Program-made: the position numbers and the translations under genes
Assembly: GCF_000226975.2 (NCBI RefSeq)
Contig: NZ_CP019285.1
Coordinates: 3,782,001-3,846,000, forward strand
Direction of reading: 5' to 3'
Length of the DNA stretch: 64,000 bases
From: Halobiforma lacisalsi AJ5
Lineage (GTDB): Archaea; Halobacteriota; Halobacteria; Halobacteriales; Natrialbaceae
Notes under the pieces: generated by a model
The model's input: only the letters and a program-made list of their open reading frames with translations
What the model was told of the DNA's origin: nothing
Databases searched by the model: none
Shown here: in pieces, positions 33,798-41,603 of the stretch
How the letters are laid out: the number at the start of each line of letters is the position of its first letter
Numbering within the stretch: position 1 is the first letter of the stretch

Positions 33798-35161
33798 AGG
33801 GGTTCGTCCTCGGCGGCGTCAGCTCCGGCGTCGGTAAGACGGTCGCGACGCTGGCGATCATCCAGGCCCTCGAGGACGCCGGCTACGGCGTCCAGCCCGC
33901 GAAGGCCGGCCCCGACTTCATCGATCCGAGCCACCACGAGGCGATCGCGGGCCGACCCTCCCGGACGCTCGACCGCTGGCTCGAGGGCGAGGAGGGGCTG
34001 CGGCGCAACTACGCCCGCGGCGAGGGCGGCGTCGACGGGTCACACCCGTCTGCCCGGGGGACGTCGTCCCCCGCTATCTGCGTCGTCGAGGGAGTCATGG
34101 GGCTGTACGACGGCGACGGCTCGAGTACTGCGATGGTCGCCGAGGCGCTCGATCTCCCCGTCGTGCTGGTCGTCGACGCCGCGGCGGGGATGGAAAGCGT
34201 CGCCGCGACCGCACTGGGGTTCCGGGAGTACGCCGACCGGATCGGCCGCGGGATCGAGGTCGCGGGCGTCGTCGCCCAACGCGCCCACGGCGGCCGCCAC
34301 GAGGCGGGGATCCGCGACGCTCTGCCGCCGGAACTCGAGTACTTCGGCCGGATCCCGCCGAACGACGACCTCGAGATCCCCGACCGGCACCTCGGTCTGG
34401 AGATGGGCGACGAGGCGGCGCTGCCCCGAGAGGCGCTTCGGGAAGCCGCCGAGTCGATCGCGGTCGAACGGCTCGTGGCGGCGGCGAGCGAGGCCGTACA
34501 GCCCGAAACGTCGGAAATGGAGGCCGACCCCGTCGACGCGACGGTCGCCGTCGCCAGCGACGCCGCTTTCGTCTTCCGGTATCCGGCGACGATCGAACGG
34601 TTCCGTGAACGAGCAACGGTCCGGACGTTCTCTCCCGTCGCGGGCGATCCCGTCCCCGACTGCGACGGGGTCTACCTCCCCGGTGGCTACCCCGAACTCC
34701 ACGCCGACGCGCTCGAGTCGGCCGATACGCTCACCGAGTTGGGAGAACTCGCGAGCGAGGGACTTCCCGTCTTCGGGGAGTGTGGCGGGCTCATGGCGAT
34801 GAGCCAGTCGTTGACGACCGCTGACGGCGATCGCCACGAGATGGCGGGGATCCTGCCGGCGGACGTGACCATGCACGACCGCTACCGGGCGCTCGATCAC
34901 GTCGAACTCGAGGCCCGCGAAGGGACACTCACGGCGACGGCCGGCGACCGACTCCGCGGCCACGAGTTCCACTACTCGAGCGCGGCCGTCGACGGCGACG
35001 CCCGGTTCGCGTTCGAGACGGTTCGCGGCGACGGTATCGACGGGGACCACGACGGCCTCCTCGAGTACGAGTCGCTCGGGACGTACGCCCACGTTCACCC
35101 GGAGAGCGGGGCGTTCGACCGGTTCCTCGAAGTACTCGAGTCGAGCGCCGGTCATCGGTAG
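33794..35161 (+). CDS. cbiA: Cobyrinic acid a,c-diamide synthase CbiA
   Basis: The 455-residue protein has an N-terminal P-loop synthetase domain (GVSSGVGKT, Lys15) with AKAGPDFIDPSHH and VVEGVMGLYDG, and a C-terminal class I glutamine amidotransferase domain with nucleophile Cys330 in GECGGLM, preceded by LPGGYPELHA. It amidates the a and c side chains of (co)byrinic acid with glutamine and ATP. ATG 33794 matches the conserved start; a longer frame upstream is Arg-rich. An insert of about 14 residues (near 80-93) just before VVEGVMG comes from two tandem perfect DNA hairpins. Confidence 0.95.
   Translation: MKGFVLGGVSSGVGKTVATLAIIQALEDAGYGVQPAKAGPDFIDPSHHEAIAGRPSRTLDRWLEGEEGLRRNYARGEGGVDGSHPSARGTSSPAICVVEGVMGLYDGDGSSTAMVAEALDLPVVLVVDAAAGMESVAATALGFREYADRIGRGIEVAGVVAQRAHGGRHEAGIRDALPPELEYFGRIPPNDDLEIPDRHLGLEMGDEAALPREALREAAESIAVERLVAAASEAVQPETSEMEADPVDATVAVASDAAFVFRYPATIERFRERATVRTFSPVAGDPVPDCDGVYLPGGYPELHADALESADTLTELGELASEGLPVFGECGGLMAMSQSLTTADGDRHEMAGILPADVTMHDRYRALDHVELEAREGTLTATAGDRLRGHEFHYSSAAVDGDARFAFETVRGDGIDGDHDGLLEYESLGTYAHVHPESGAFDRFLEVLESSAGHR
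34034..34072. repeat. Two tandem perfect hairpins inside cbiA
   Basis: GACGGGT-cac-ACCCGTC (34034-34050) and GGGGGAC-gtc-GTCCCCC (34056-34072) are both perfect 7-bp stems with 3-base loops, five bases apart. They encode a Gly/Ser/Pro-rich in-frame insert of the CbiA protein. Confidence 0.7.
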
Positions 35162-35251
35162 CGCTGGTTTTCGATCCGGCCCCGCTACGACACCCGATTC
35201 ATAGTGAAAATCGTCGTCTGTGAACAGTTACGTCACCGTTAGAAACTCGTT

Positions 35252-35315
35252 TTGTACTAACACAACCGAGAATTCGCAACCGAATTTGCTCTACACCAAA
35301 CACAATTGTTTTAGG
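35252..35315 (+). promoter_or_regulatory. Promoter region of cbiT operon
   Basis: The 177-base gap before cbiT is markedly AT-rich. TTTTAGG (35309-35315) lies about 27 bases before ATG 35339 and is the likely TATA box. The 8-bp palindrome ACAATTGT (35302-35309) touches it, and TTGT-N6-ACAA lies upstream (35252-35265). These are plausible regulator sites for the ten-gene operon that follows. Confidence 0.5.
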
Positions 35316-35338
35316 GACGGCTACTGTTCTCACGGCTG

Positions 35339-35917
35339 ATGTCATCCATCGCGTTGCCACACGACGCGAAGGCCGGACCGACGAAACCCGAGGTTCGGGC
35401 CGTCCTCCAGTCGAAACTCGCGCTCGAGGAGGACGACCACTTCGCGGAGGTCGGCTCCTGTACCGGGGCCGTCACGATCGACGCCGCACGGACGGCGGGA
35501 CGCGTGACCGCCCTCGAGCGGAAGGCGGACCGGCTCGAGACCACCGAGAAGAACCTCGCGGCGAACGCGGAGTCGACGCGCGCCGACGTCGAACTCCGGA
35601 ACGCGGAGGCGCCCGACGGGCTCCCCGACGATGCAGACGCGCTCTTCCTCGGCGGGAGCCGGAACTTCGAGGCCGTCCTCGATCACGCGGTCGAGACCGG
35701 GGTCGACCGGATCGTGATGAACGTCTCACGGCTCGAGGTAGCGGGCGCCGCGGCGGAGGCCTTCCGCGAGCGCGACCTCCTCGAGGAGGTCGTCCAGTTC
35801 CAGGTGAGCCACGGCTACGAACTCGCCGGCGCGACGAGTTTCGACGCGGACAACCCGGTGTACATGCTCGTCGGGAGCGCGGCCGAAGGGAGCGCGGACC
35901 GAGGTGAGCCGCGATGA
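35339..35917 (+). CDS. cbiT: Cobalt-precorrin-6B C15-methyltransferase (decarboxylating) CbiT
   Basis: The 192-residue protein has a class I SAM methyltransferase fold with LPHDAKAGPTKPEVRAV at the start, the SAM-binding loop VGSCTGAVTID (Cys replaces the second Gly of the common G-x-G-T-G), ALERKADRLETTEKN after strand 2 and FLGGSRNFEAVLDHA. CbiT methylates C15 and removes the C12 acetate carboxyl. It is first in the overlapping run of cbi genes; its stop overlaps the cbiL ATG (ATGA). The Cys-for-Gly change is seen in other archaeal CbiT sequences as far as I recall. Confidence 0.9.
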   Translation: MSSIALPHDAKAGPTKPEVRAVLQSKLALEEDDHFAEVGSCTGAVTIDAARTAGRVTALERKADRLETTEKNLAANAESTRADVELRNAEAPDGLPDDADALFLGGSRNFEAVLDHAVETGVDRIVMNVSRLEVAGAAAEAFRERDLLEEVVQFQVSHGYELAGATSFDADNPVYMLVGSAAEGSADRGEPR

Positions 35918-36777
35918 CGCTGTACGGCGTCGGGCTCGGCCCCGGCGACGCAGACCTCGTGACCGTCCGCGGCAAGCGCGTCCTCGAGCGTGCGGACGTC
36001 GTCTACTCGCCGGGACGGCTCTCCCGGACGGTCGCGCTCGAGCACGTCGACGAGTCGACGATCGGCGACCTCGAGTTCCCGATGACGAGGGACGAGGAGA
36101 AGCTCCGCAGCGCCTGGAAAGCAGCCGCCGAGGAGGTGGCCTCGACGGCCGCGGACGGCGACGTCGCGTTCGTCACCCTCGGCGATCCGAACGTCTACTC
36201 GACGTTCGGCCACCTGCACCGGACGATGGCGGCGTTTCACCCGGACGTGGAGCTCGAGATCGTCCCTGGGGTCAGCGCGGTGACCGCGTTCGCGACCGCG
36301 CTCGGCGTCGAGATAGAGGCCGGGGCGGGACTCGCGCTACGGGAAGCCGCCGGCGGCGCGAGTCCGACCGGTCCGGACCGGATGATCCTGTTCAAGGTCA
36401 CCGACGCGCCCGCGACCCACGAGGGACTCGCCGAGGCCGGCTACGAGGTGACCTACGGCCGTCGCCTGTTCATGGAACAGGGCGAGACGGTCGTCACCGA
36501 CGACCCCGACGCGATCGCCGAGCGGGACTACTACACGCTCGCCTACGCCGAACGGGCGGACCTCGAGGTCGAGCCGGCGACGGCGGCCTTCGAGACCGAG
36601 ACCCCGAACGCCGACGGCGCGACGGAATCCGAGTCCAGCGCGGAGACCGACGCGAGCGCGACGCTCGAGACGGCGGAGCCGATCCGAGCCGAGTCTCGCG
36701 GCTCCGAGCTGGCCGATCTCGAGCGTAGCGAAGCCTTAGAGGGCGGCGACTGGCACCGAGACCGGGACTGGTACTGA
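35914..36777 (+). CDS. cbiL: Cobalt-factor II C20-methyltransferase CbiL
   Basis: The 287-residue protein has the tetrapyrrole methylase fold with LYGVGLGPGDADLVTVRG (CbiL-type start), VTLGDPNVYSTFGHL and IVPGVSAVTAFAT. It places the methyl group at C20, the first step after the sirohydrochlorin branch. The last about 60 residues form an acidic, low-complexity extension ending in WHRDRDWY; within it lies a palindromic DNA element shared with cobN. The gene overlaps cbiT by four bases and cbiF by one base. Confidence 0.92.
   Translation: MTLYGVGLGPGDADLVTVRGKRVLERADVVYSPGRLSRTVALEHVDESTIGDLEFPMTRDEEKLRSAWKAAAEEVASTAADGDVAFVTLGDPNVYSTFGHLHRTMAAFHPDVELEIVPGVSAVTAFATALGVEIEAGAGLALREAAGGASPTGPDRMILFKVTDAPATHEGLAEAGYEVTYGRRLFMEQGETVVTDDPDAIAERDYYTLAYAERADLEVEPATAAFETETPNADGATESESSAETDASATLETAEPIRAESRGSELADLERSEALEGGDWHRDRDWY
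36689..36704. repeat. Palindromic element copy in cbiL
   Basis: GAGCCG-N7-CGGCTC (36686-36704) forms a hairpin in the coding sequence of the CbiL tail. Read on the minus strand, 36689-36703 gives AGCCGCGAGACTCGG, matching 14 of 15 bases of a segment inside the cobN insert. Confidence 0.45.
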
Positions 36778-37679
36778 TGACCGGAAACACGGACGCAGAC
36801 GGCGAGAATCGTATCGATACCGACGGGGAGTCCGGCCTCCCGGACGAGTTCGACGAGCGGATCGTCGAGCACAGCGCCGGCGACGAGCAGGAGGGGATCC
36901 CGTTCGTCGGCGCCGGCCCCGGCGATCCGCGGCTGCTGACCGTCGCCGGGAAGGAACTGCTCGAGGACGCGGACCTCGTGGTTCACGCCGGCTCGCTGGT
37001 CAACAGCGAACTCCTCGAGGCCTACTGCGACGGCGCCGAACTCGTGAACTCGGTCGGCAAGGACCTCAAGGAACTCGTTCCCCTGATGCGGGACGCCTAC
37101 GAGGAGGGCCGGACCGTCGTCCGCCTCCACAGCGGCGATCCCGCGATCTACGGGGCCGCCCTCGAACAAATGGACGCCCTGGAGGGCGAAGGCGTGCCGA
37201 CCTACTTCGTTCCGGGCGTCACCTCCGCGTTCGCGGCCAGCGCGACGCTGCGGACGCAACTGACGCTCAACGAGGTGGCGAACCACGTGGCGTTCACCCG
37301 ACCGCAGGGCAAGACCCTGAGCGAGGAGGAAGACCACGTCTCCGAGTTCGTGGGGATGGGCGACGTGACGACCTGTCTCTACCTCGGGACCCACGCCGTC
37401 CGGGAGACGATGGAGCGGCTGCTCGCGGACGGCCACGACCCCGAAACGCCGGTCGCGGTGGTCTACCACGCCTCCTGGCCGGACGAGGACGTGATCGTCG
37501 GGACGATCGACGACATCGCGGACAGGGTCGAGGCGGCCGGCTACCGCGCCTCGGCGCTGGTCGTCATCGGCGAGGCCGTGACGGGTGCGGGCTACGAACG
37601 GTCCTACCTCTATGGCGACTGGGCGAACGACGGATCGAACGGCGGATCGAACGACGCCGACGAAGCTGAGATCGACTGA
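36777..37679 (+). CDS. cbiF: Cobalt-precorrin-4 C11-methyltransferase CbiF
   Basis: The 300-residue protein has the methylase domain from about residue 40: IPFVGAGPGDPRLLTVAG, VVHAGSLVNSELL (the CbiF/CobM-specific A-G-S-L), RLHSGDPAIYGA and VPGVTSAFAASA. It methylates C11. A 38-residue acidic tail precedes the domain, as in its neighbours. It overlaps cbiL at the TGATG junction and is seven bases from cbiG, so all three are one transcript. Confidence 0.93.
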   Translation: MTGNTDADGENRIDTDGESGLPDEFDERIVEHSAGDEQEGIPFVGAGPGDPRLLTVAGKELLEDADLVVHAGSLVNSELLEAYCDGAELVNSVGKDLKELVPLMRDAYEEGRTVVRLHSGDPAIYGAALEQMDALEGEGVPTYFVPGVTSAFAASATLRTQLTLNEVANHVAFTRPQGKTLSEEEDHVSEFVGMGDVTTCLYLGTHAVRETMERLLADGHDPETPVAVVYHASWPDEDVIVGTIDDIADRVEAAGYRASALVVIGEAVTGAGYERSYLYGDWANDGSNGGSNDADEAEID

Positions 37680-37686
37680 CATCGAC

Positions 37687-38673
37687 ATGAGTACGGACGA
37701 CACCACTGAGACGACCGACGACGGATCGGACGGCGGTCACTGCTCGACGCCCGACTCGGACGGCGAGGTCGCCGAGGAGATCGCGATCGTCGCCTTCGAA
37801 CGCAAGATGGCGACCGCCGAGGAGATCGCGGCCGAACTCGCGGACCGTTACGAGCGGATCGAGATCCTCGAGTACCACGGCGACGTCTTCGAGGAGCACT
37901 GGGGCGAGTACGACTGTTTCGTCGGCCTGATGGCCTCGGGCATCGCGATGCGGAAGACGGCCCACCTGCTCGACGACAAGTGGGACGATCCCGCGATCTG
38001 CGTCGTCGACGAGGAGTTGACGTGGGCGATCCCGATCACGGGCGGCCACCACGGCGCGAACCAGGTCGCACAGGACCTGGCGACGATGGGTGCCGTGCCG
38101 GCGATGACGACCGCGAGCGAGGCCGCCGGCAAGCAGGGCGTCGAGTCCCGCGCGAAGGCGATGGACGCCCACGTCGTCAACGGGGATTCGACCGTCCAGA
38201 CGAACCTCGCCGTCCTCGACGACGAACTCGGCCCCGTCGCCCGACTGGACGGCCCGAAGGCGGTGCTCGTCGGTGACGACGTGACGGTCCTCAAACGCAA
38301 CAAGGAGGACGGCGTCGTCATCGGCACGGGCAGCGTCTCCGGCGCGAGCGCGGACGCCTTCCTCGAGGCCTGGGAGGCGGCCCTCGAGCGCACCGAGTAC
38401 GGGTTCGAGGACGTCGAGTTCGTCGCCACCGCGACGCGGAAGGAAGACGAGGAGGGACTGCTCGAGGCGGCCCGGGAACGCGACCTGGGCGTCGTCGCCT
38501 TCGACAAGGAAACGCTGCTCGAGCACGAGGGGCCGACCCCCTCGAAATCGAAGGAGTTGATCGGCTGGCCGGGCGTCTCCGAGGCGAGCGCCATCGCCGG
38601 GGGGCGCGAGCAGGAACTGGTACTCGAGAAGATCGGTTACGAGGACGAGGTAACGGTGGCGATCGGCCGATGA
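37687..38673 (+). CDS. cbiG: Cobalt-precorrin-5A hydrolase CbiG
   Basis: The 328-residue protein opens the C20-C1 lactone and releases acetaldehyde. After an acidic N-tail of about 30 residues, the N-terminal domain has FVGLMASGIAMRKTAHLL, CVVDEELTWAIPITGGHHGANQVAQDL split across the conserved core, and the C-terminal CbiG domain has ATATRKEDEEGLLEAA and GWPGVSEASAIAGG. ATG 37687 is chosen; an upstream frame to 37585 lies inside cbiF. Its stop overlaps the first cbiH ATG (ATGA). Confidence 0.92.
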   Translation: MSTDDTTETTDDGSDGGHCSTPDSDGEVAEEIAIVAFERKMATAEEIAAELADRYERIEILEYHGDVFEEHWGEYDCFVGLMASGIAMRKTAHLLDDKWDDPAICVVDEELTWAIPITGGHHGANQVAQDLATMGAVPAMTTASEAAGKQGVESRAKAMDAHVVNGDSTVQTNLAVLDDELGPVARLDGPKAVLVGDDVTVLKRNKEDGVVIGTGSVSGASADAFLEAWEAALERTEYGFEDVEFVATATRKEDEEGLLEAARERDLGVVAFDKETLLEHEGPTPSKSKELIGWPGVSEASAIAGGREQELVLEKIGYEDEVTVAIGR

Positions 38674-39545
38674 GCGCCGAGGACGCCGACGCGGACACGA
38701 CCGAGGGTACCCCCGACGATCACGGCACCCTCTACGTCGTCGGCATCGGCCCCGGGCTGCCCGCCCACATGACCCAGCGCGCGAAGTCGGTCATCGAGTC
38801 CGCGGACGTTGTCATCGCCTCGAACCTCTACCAGGAGTTCCTGCGCGAGGACGGCACGATTCCGCCGGAGTCACGGACCGACGAGGACGGGATCGCGACC
38901 CGCGAGGACGGGAGCCAGCAGGAGATCGTTCGCTCGACGATGGGTCGCCAGATCGAACTCGCCCGCGCGGCGTTCGACTACGTCCGCGAGGGGAAGACGG
39001 TCGCCCACGTTTCGGGCGGCGATCCCTCCGTCTACGGCAAGTCCGACCTCATCTTCAAGATGGCCGAGGAGGAGTCTGCCACGGACGTCCCGATCGAGAT
39101 CGTCCCCGGAGTGACGGCGGCGCTCGGCGGAGCGGCAAACGTCGGCGCGCCGCTGTGTAACGACTTCTGTACGGTCTCGCTGTCGGACAAGTGGCGCGGC
39201 TGGGACGAGATCGAGGAGAAACTGCGCGCCGCGGCGGTCTCCGATTTCGTGATCGTCCTCTACAACTGCTGGCGCAACTACGAGCGGGCGGTCGAGATCG
39301 TTCGTGAGGAACGCACCGACGACGCCCTCGTGGCGATCGTCAACGACGCGGGCCGTGCGGACGCCGGCCGCAACGGCGAGAGCCGGCACGTGACGACGCT
39401 CGGCGAGGCCGCCGACCACGACGACAAGGTGTCGGGGATGGGCACTTCGCTGATCATCGGCACCCACGAGACCGAAACCTGGAGCAACGACGACCGAACG
39501 TACCTCGTCACCCCGCGCGGCGGGCGTGACGTCGACGACTTCTGA
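38670..39545 (+). CDS. cbiH: Precorrin-3B C17-methyltransferase CbiH, first paralog
   Basis: The 291-residue methylase has YVVGIGPGLPAHMTQRA, HVSGGDPSVYGKSDL, IVPGVTAALGGAANVGAPLCNDFCTVSLSD (the CbiH ring-contraction family core) and VLYNCWRNYERA. CbiH methylates C17 and contracts the ring from porphyrin to corrin size. The paired cysteines in LCNDFCTVS are notable and differ from the second copy, where the first is V and the second is V/S. It is followed six bases later by the second paralog. Haloarchaea are known to carry two CbiH copies; which does the canonical step is not clear. Confidence 0.88.
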   Translation: MSAEDADADTTEGTPDDHGTLYVVGIGPGLPAHMTQRAKSVIESADVVIASNLYQEFLREDGTIPPESRTDEDGIATREDGSQQEIVRSTMGRQIELARAAFDYVREGKTVAHVSGGDPSVYGKSDLIFKMAEEESATDVPIEIVPGVTAALGGAANVGAPLCNDFCTVSLSDKWRGWDEIEEKLRAAAVSDFVIVLYNCWRNYERAVEIVREERTDDALVAIVNDAGRADAGRNGESRHVTTLGEAADHDDKVSGMGTSLIIGTHETETWSNDDRTYLVTPRGGRDVDDF

Positions 39546-39551
39546 CCACAC

Positions 39552-40550
39552 ATGAGCACGGAGACAGACACGGATACGGACGCGGACGCTGAAAACGAGG
39601 AATCGACGTCGAACTGCGGCGCGTCGGGCGCCGAATCGGAGACGAGCCGCTCGAGTTCGAAGTGTGGTGGTTCGAGTGGGAGTGACGACTCGAGCGGGTC
39701 GAAATGCGGCGCCTCGAGTTCCGAAGACGACTCGAACGAAGAAGAGGTCGGCGCGACCGTCGAGGACTTCGACGCCGACCCTGGCCAGCTCGTGGCGGTC
39801 GGCCTCGGCCCCGGTCAGCCCGAGGGGATGACCGAGCGCGCGAAGACGGCGCTGCACGAGGCCGAACACATCGTCGGCTACACGACCTACATCGAACTGC
39901 TGCCGGACGAGATCACCGAAGGGGCCGACGAGATCTACGACACGCCCATGTGCGGCGAAGTCTCCCGCACGGAGGAGGCGATCGACCGGGCGCTCGCGGG
40001 CAACGACGTGGCGATCGTCGGCAGCGGCGACCCCAACGTCTACGCGCTCGCCGGGCTGGCACTCGAGATCCTCGAGTCCAAGGGCGCGACGGCGACGATG
40101 GTCGACTTCGAGGTCGTTCCGGGCGTTCCCGCGGCCCAGTCCTGCGGCGCTCGGCTCGGTGCGCCGCTCGTCAACGACACCGTCTCGATCTCGCTGTCCG
40201 ATCACCTCGTGCCGATGCCCGAGATCGAGTCCAGGCTCCACGCGGCCGCGAAGGAGGGCTTCACGATCACGATCTACAACCCCTGGAGTCGGAAGCGCCG
40301 CGAGAACTTCGAAAAAGCCTGCGAGATCCTCCTGACCCACCGCGACGAGGACACCCCGGTCGGCATTGTCCACGGCGCGGGCCGCGAGGACGAAGAAGTG
40401 GTAATCACGGAACTCGGCGACCTCGAGGAGTTCGGCGAGCGCGAGATCGTCGACATGACGACGACGATCGTCGTCGGGACGGAGGACACCTACGTCTGGG
40501 ACGACCGGATGGTACGGCCCCGCGGCTACGAGACGAAGTACGACTACTGA
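39552..40550 (+). CDS. cbiH: Precorrin-3B C17-methyltransferase CbiH, second paralog with Cys-Gly tail
   Basis: The 332-residue protein has a CbiH-type methylase domain from about residue 78 (VAVGLGPGQPEGMTERAKTA, IVGSGDPNVYALAG, VPGVPAAQSCGARLGAPL, ISLSDHLVPMPEI, TIYNPWSRKR). Before it lies an unusual Ser/Asp-rich tail with three copies of a C-G-A/G-S motif (Cys22, Cys38, Cys52), spaced 16 and 14 residues. The tail could bind a metal or cluster, or be a carrier for cobalt, but nothing proves it. A ferredoxin gene follows 13 bases later, which fits a redox-linked ring contraction. Confidence 0.88.
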   Translation: MSTETDTDTDADAENEESTSNCGASGAESETSRSSSKCGGSSGSDDSSGSKCGASSSEDDSNEEEVGATVEDFDADPGQLVAVGLGPGQPEGMTERAKTALHEAEHIVGYTTYIELLPDEITEGADEIYDTPMCGEVSRTEEAIDRALAGNDVAIVGSGDPNVYALAGLALEILESKGATATMVDFEVVPGVPAAQSCGARLGAPLVNDTVSISLSDHLVPMPEIESRLHAAAKEGFTITIYNPWSRKRRENFEKACEILLTHRDEDTPVGIVHGAGREDEEVVITELGDLEEFGEREIVDMTTTIVVGTEDTYVWDDRMVRPRGYETKYDY

Positions 40551-40563
40551 CTCGATAAACCAC

Positions 40564-40830
40564 ATGCCACGATACGAAATCACGATCGAGAAGGACGCCT
40601 GCGACGGGATCTTCGCCTGCCTCACCCGGGATCCGCGCTTCGTGGAAGCCCCGGACGGGCTGGCGACGATCGATCCCGACGCGGACCCGGTCTACGACTG
40701 CGACGGCGAAGTCAGCGACGACGGCGAGCGAGTGGTGGCCGCGTTCGACGACGACCGCCTCGAGGAGGCCAGACGGGCCGCAGCGGCCTGTCCGACGGAC
40801 GCGATCATCGTCGAGGAGGTGGACGAATGA
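40564..40830 (+). CDS. Small ferredoxin-like protein in cobalamin operon
   Basis: The 88-residue protein has ferredoxin features: ITIEKDACDGIFACLTRDPRF with Cys13 and Cys19, and a C-terminal AAACPTDAIIVEE with Cys76 followed by Pro. An extra Cys46 lies in VYDCDGE. The C-x5-C plus C-P layout fits a single 3Fe-4S (or 4Fe-4S) cluster ferredoxin. It is coupled to the next gene by an ATGA overlap. A role as electron donor for a reductive step, for example the precorrin-6A reduction whose usual enzyme CbiJ is absent here, is possible but unproven. Confidence 0.82.
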   Translation: MPRYEITIEKDACDGIFACLTRDPRFVEAPDGLATIDPDADPVYDCDGEVSDDGERVVAAFDDDRLEEARRAAAACPTDAIIVEEVDE

Positions 40831-41603
40831 CCGAGACCACCGGGACGGACGAACCGGTCAAGGACGACGCTCTCGAGATCGAGGTTCCGGCCGACCCCCT
40901 CGCCGGCCACCCGGCGTCGGCGTACTTCTGGGGACACGTCGCGGGCGGTGGTCGCGTCTCGGAAGACGGCCTCGAGGTCGTCACCGGCGACGAGCGTGCC
41001 GCTCGCGTGCTCGCGGCGATCGCGGGCGCGGACGGTGGCGACCTCGACCGCGAGACCACGAGTCGCGAGTACGCCCACGACGCCTCGATCACCCGGACCG
41101 AGGAGGACTACACGCTCTCGCTCTCGACCACCGGAGACGACGGGACGCTGCTCGGCCGCCGCTCGCCGCTCGGACTCCCTGTCGACGGGCGCGGAAACTA
41201 CCGGTTCGGCGCGTTCGCGGACCACCGGCGCGAACTCCTGCGGGGTCTGCTCGAGGGCTGTGGCACGATCTGTTTCAAGTCCTCGAGCGGCACCGTCGGC
41301 ATCTCGTTCGTCCACGAAGACCGGGGACTCCTCGAGAGCGTCCGGGACCTGATCGCCGACCACCCGATCGACGCCCCCTGTGACGACGTCGCGGAGACCT
41401 CGTCGGGGAGCTACTGGTTCGGCCTCGACGACGACGCGGTCCCCGCGTTCGGACGCTGGCTCTACGAGACCGCCGAGGGGACCGGCCTCTACGCGCCGAG
41501 TCGCCGCCGAAAGCTCGAGCGCAGCCTAGAGCAAGCGGATCTCGGCGACGGTGGCAGTGGCGGTGACAGTGACGACCCAGGTTCGGGAGGTGAGCAGTCG
41601 TGA
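40827..41603 (+). CDS. Cobalamin operon protein with degenerate LAGLIDADG-like repeats
   Basis: The 258-residue soluble protein is not a known corrin enzyme. Residues 34-42 (FWGHVAGGG) and 138-146 (LRGLLEGCG) both align with the nine-residue LAGLIDADG core; each is followed by strand-rich sequence (GTICFKSSSGTVGISFVH) and then a helix like that of homing endonucleases and WhiA-type proteins. The acidic catalytic residue before the final Gly is replaced by Gly41 and Cys145, so cleavage is unlikely. A DNA-binding or structural role inside the operon is inferred. It overlaps the ferredoxin (ATGA) and cbiX (GTGA). Confidence 0.7.
   Translation: MTETTGTDEPVKDDALEIEVPADPLAGHPASAYFWGHVAGGGRVSEDGLEVVTGDERAARVLAAIAGADGGDLDRETTSREYAHDASITRTEEDYTLSLSTTGDDGTLLGRRSPLGLPVDGRGNYRFGAFADHRRELLRGLLEGCGTICFKSSSGTVGISFVHEDRGLLESVRDLIADHPIDAPCDDVAETSSGSYWFGLDDDAVPAFGRWLYETAEGTGLYAPSRRRKLERSLEQADLGDGGSGGDSDDPGSGGEQS

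Noticed and set aside
36368-36381. CCGGTCCGGACCGG perfect palindrome in cbiL as an operator
   Set aside because: It lies in the middle of a coding region that reads normally as protein and such GC palindromes are expected often at this base composition.
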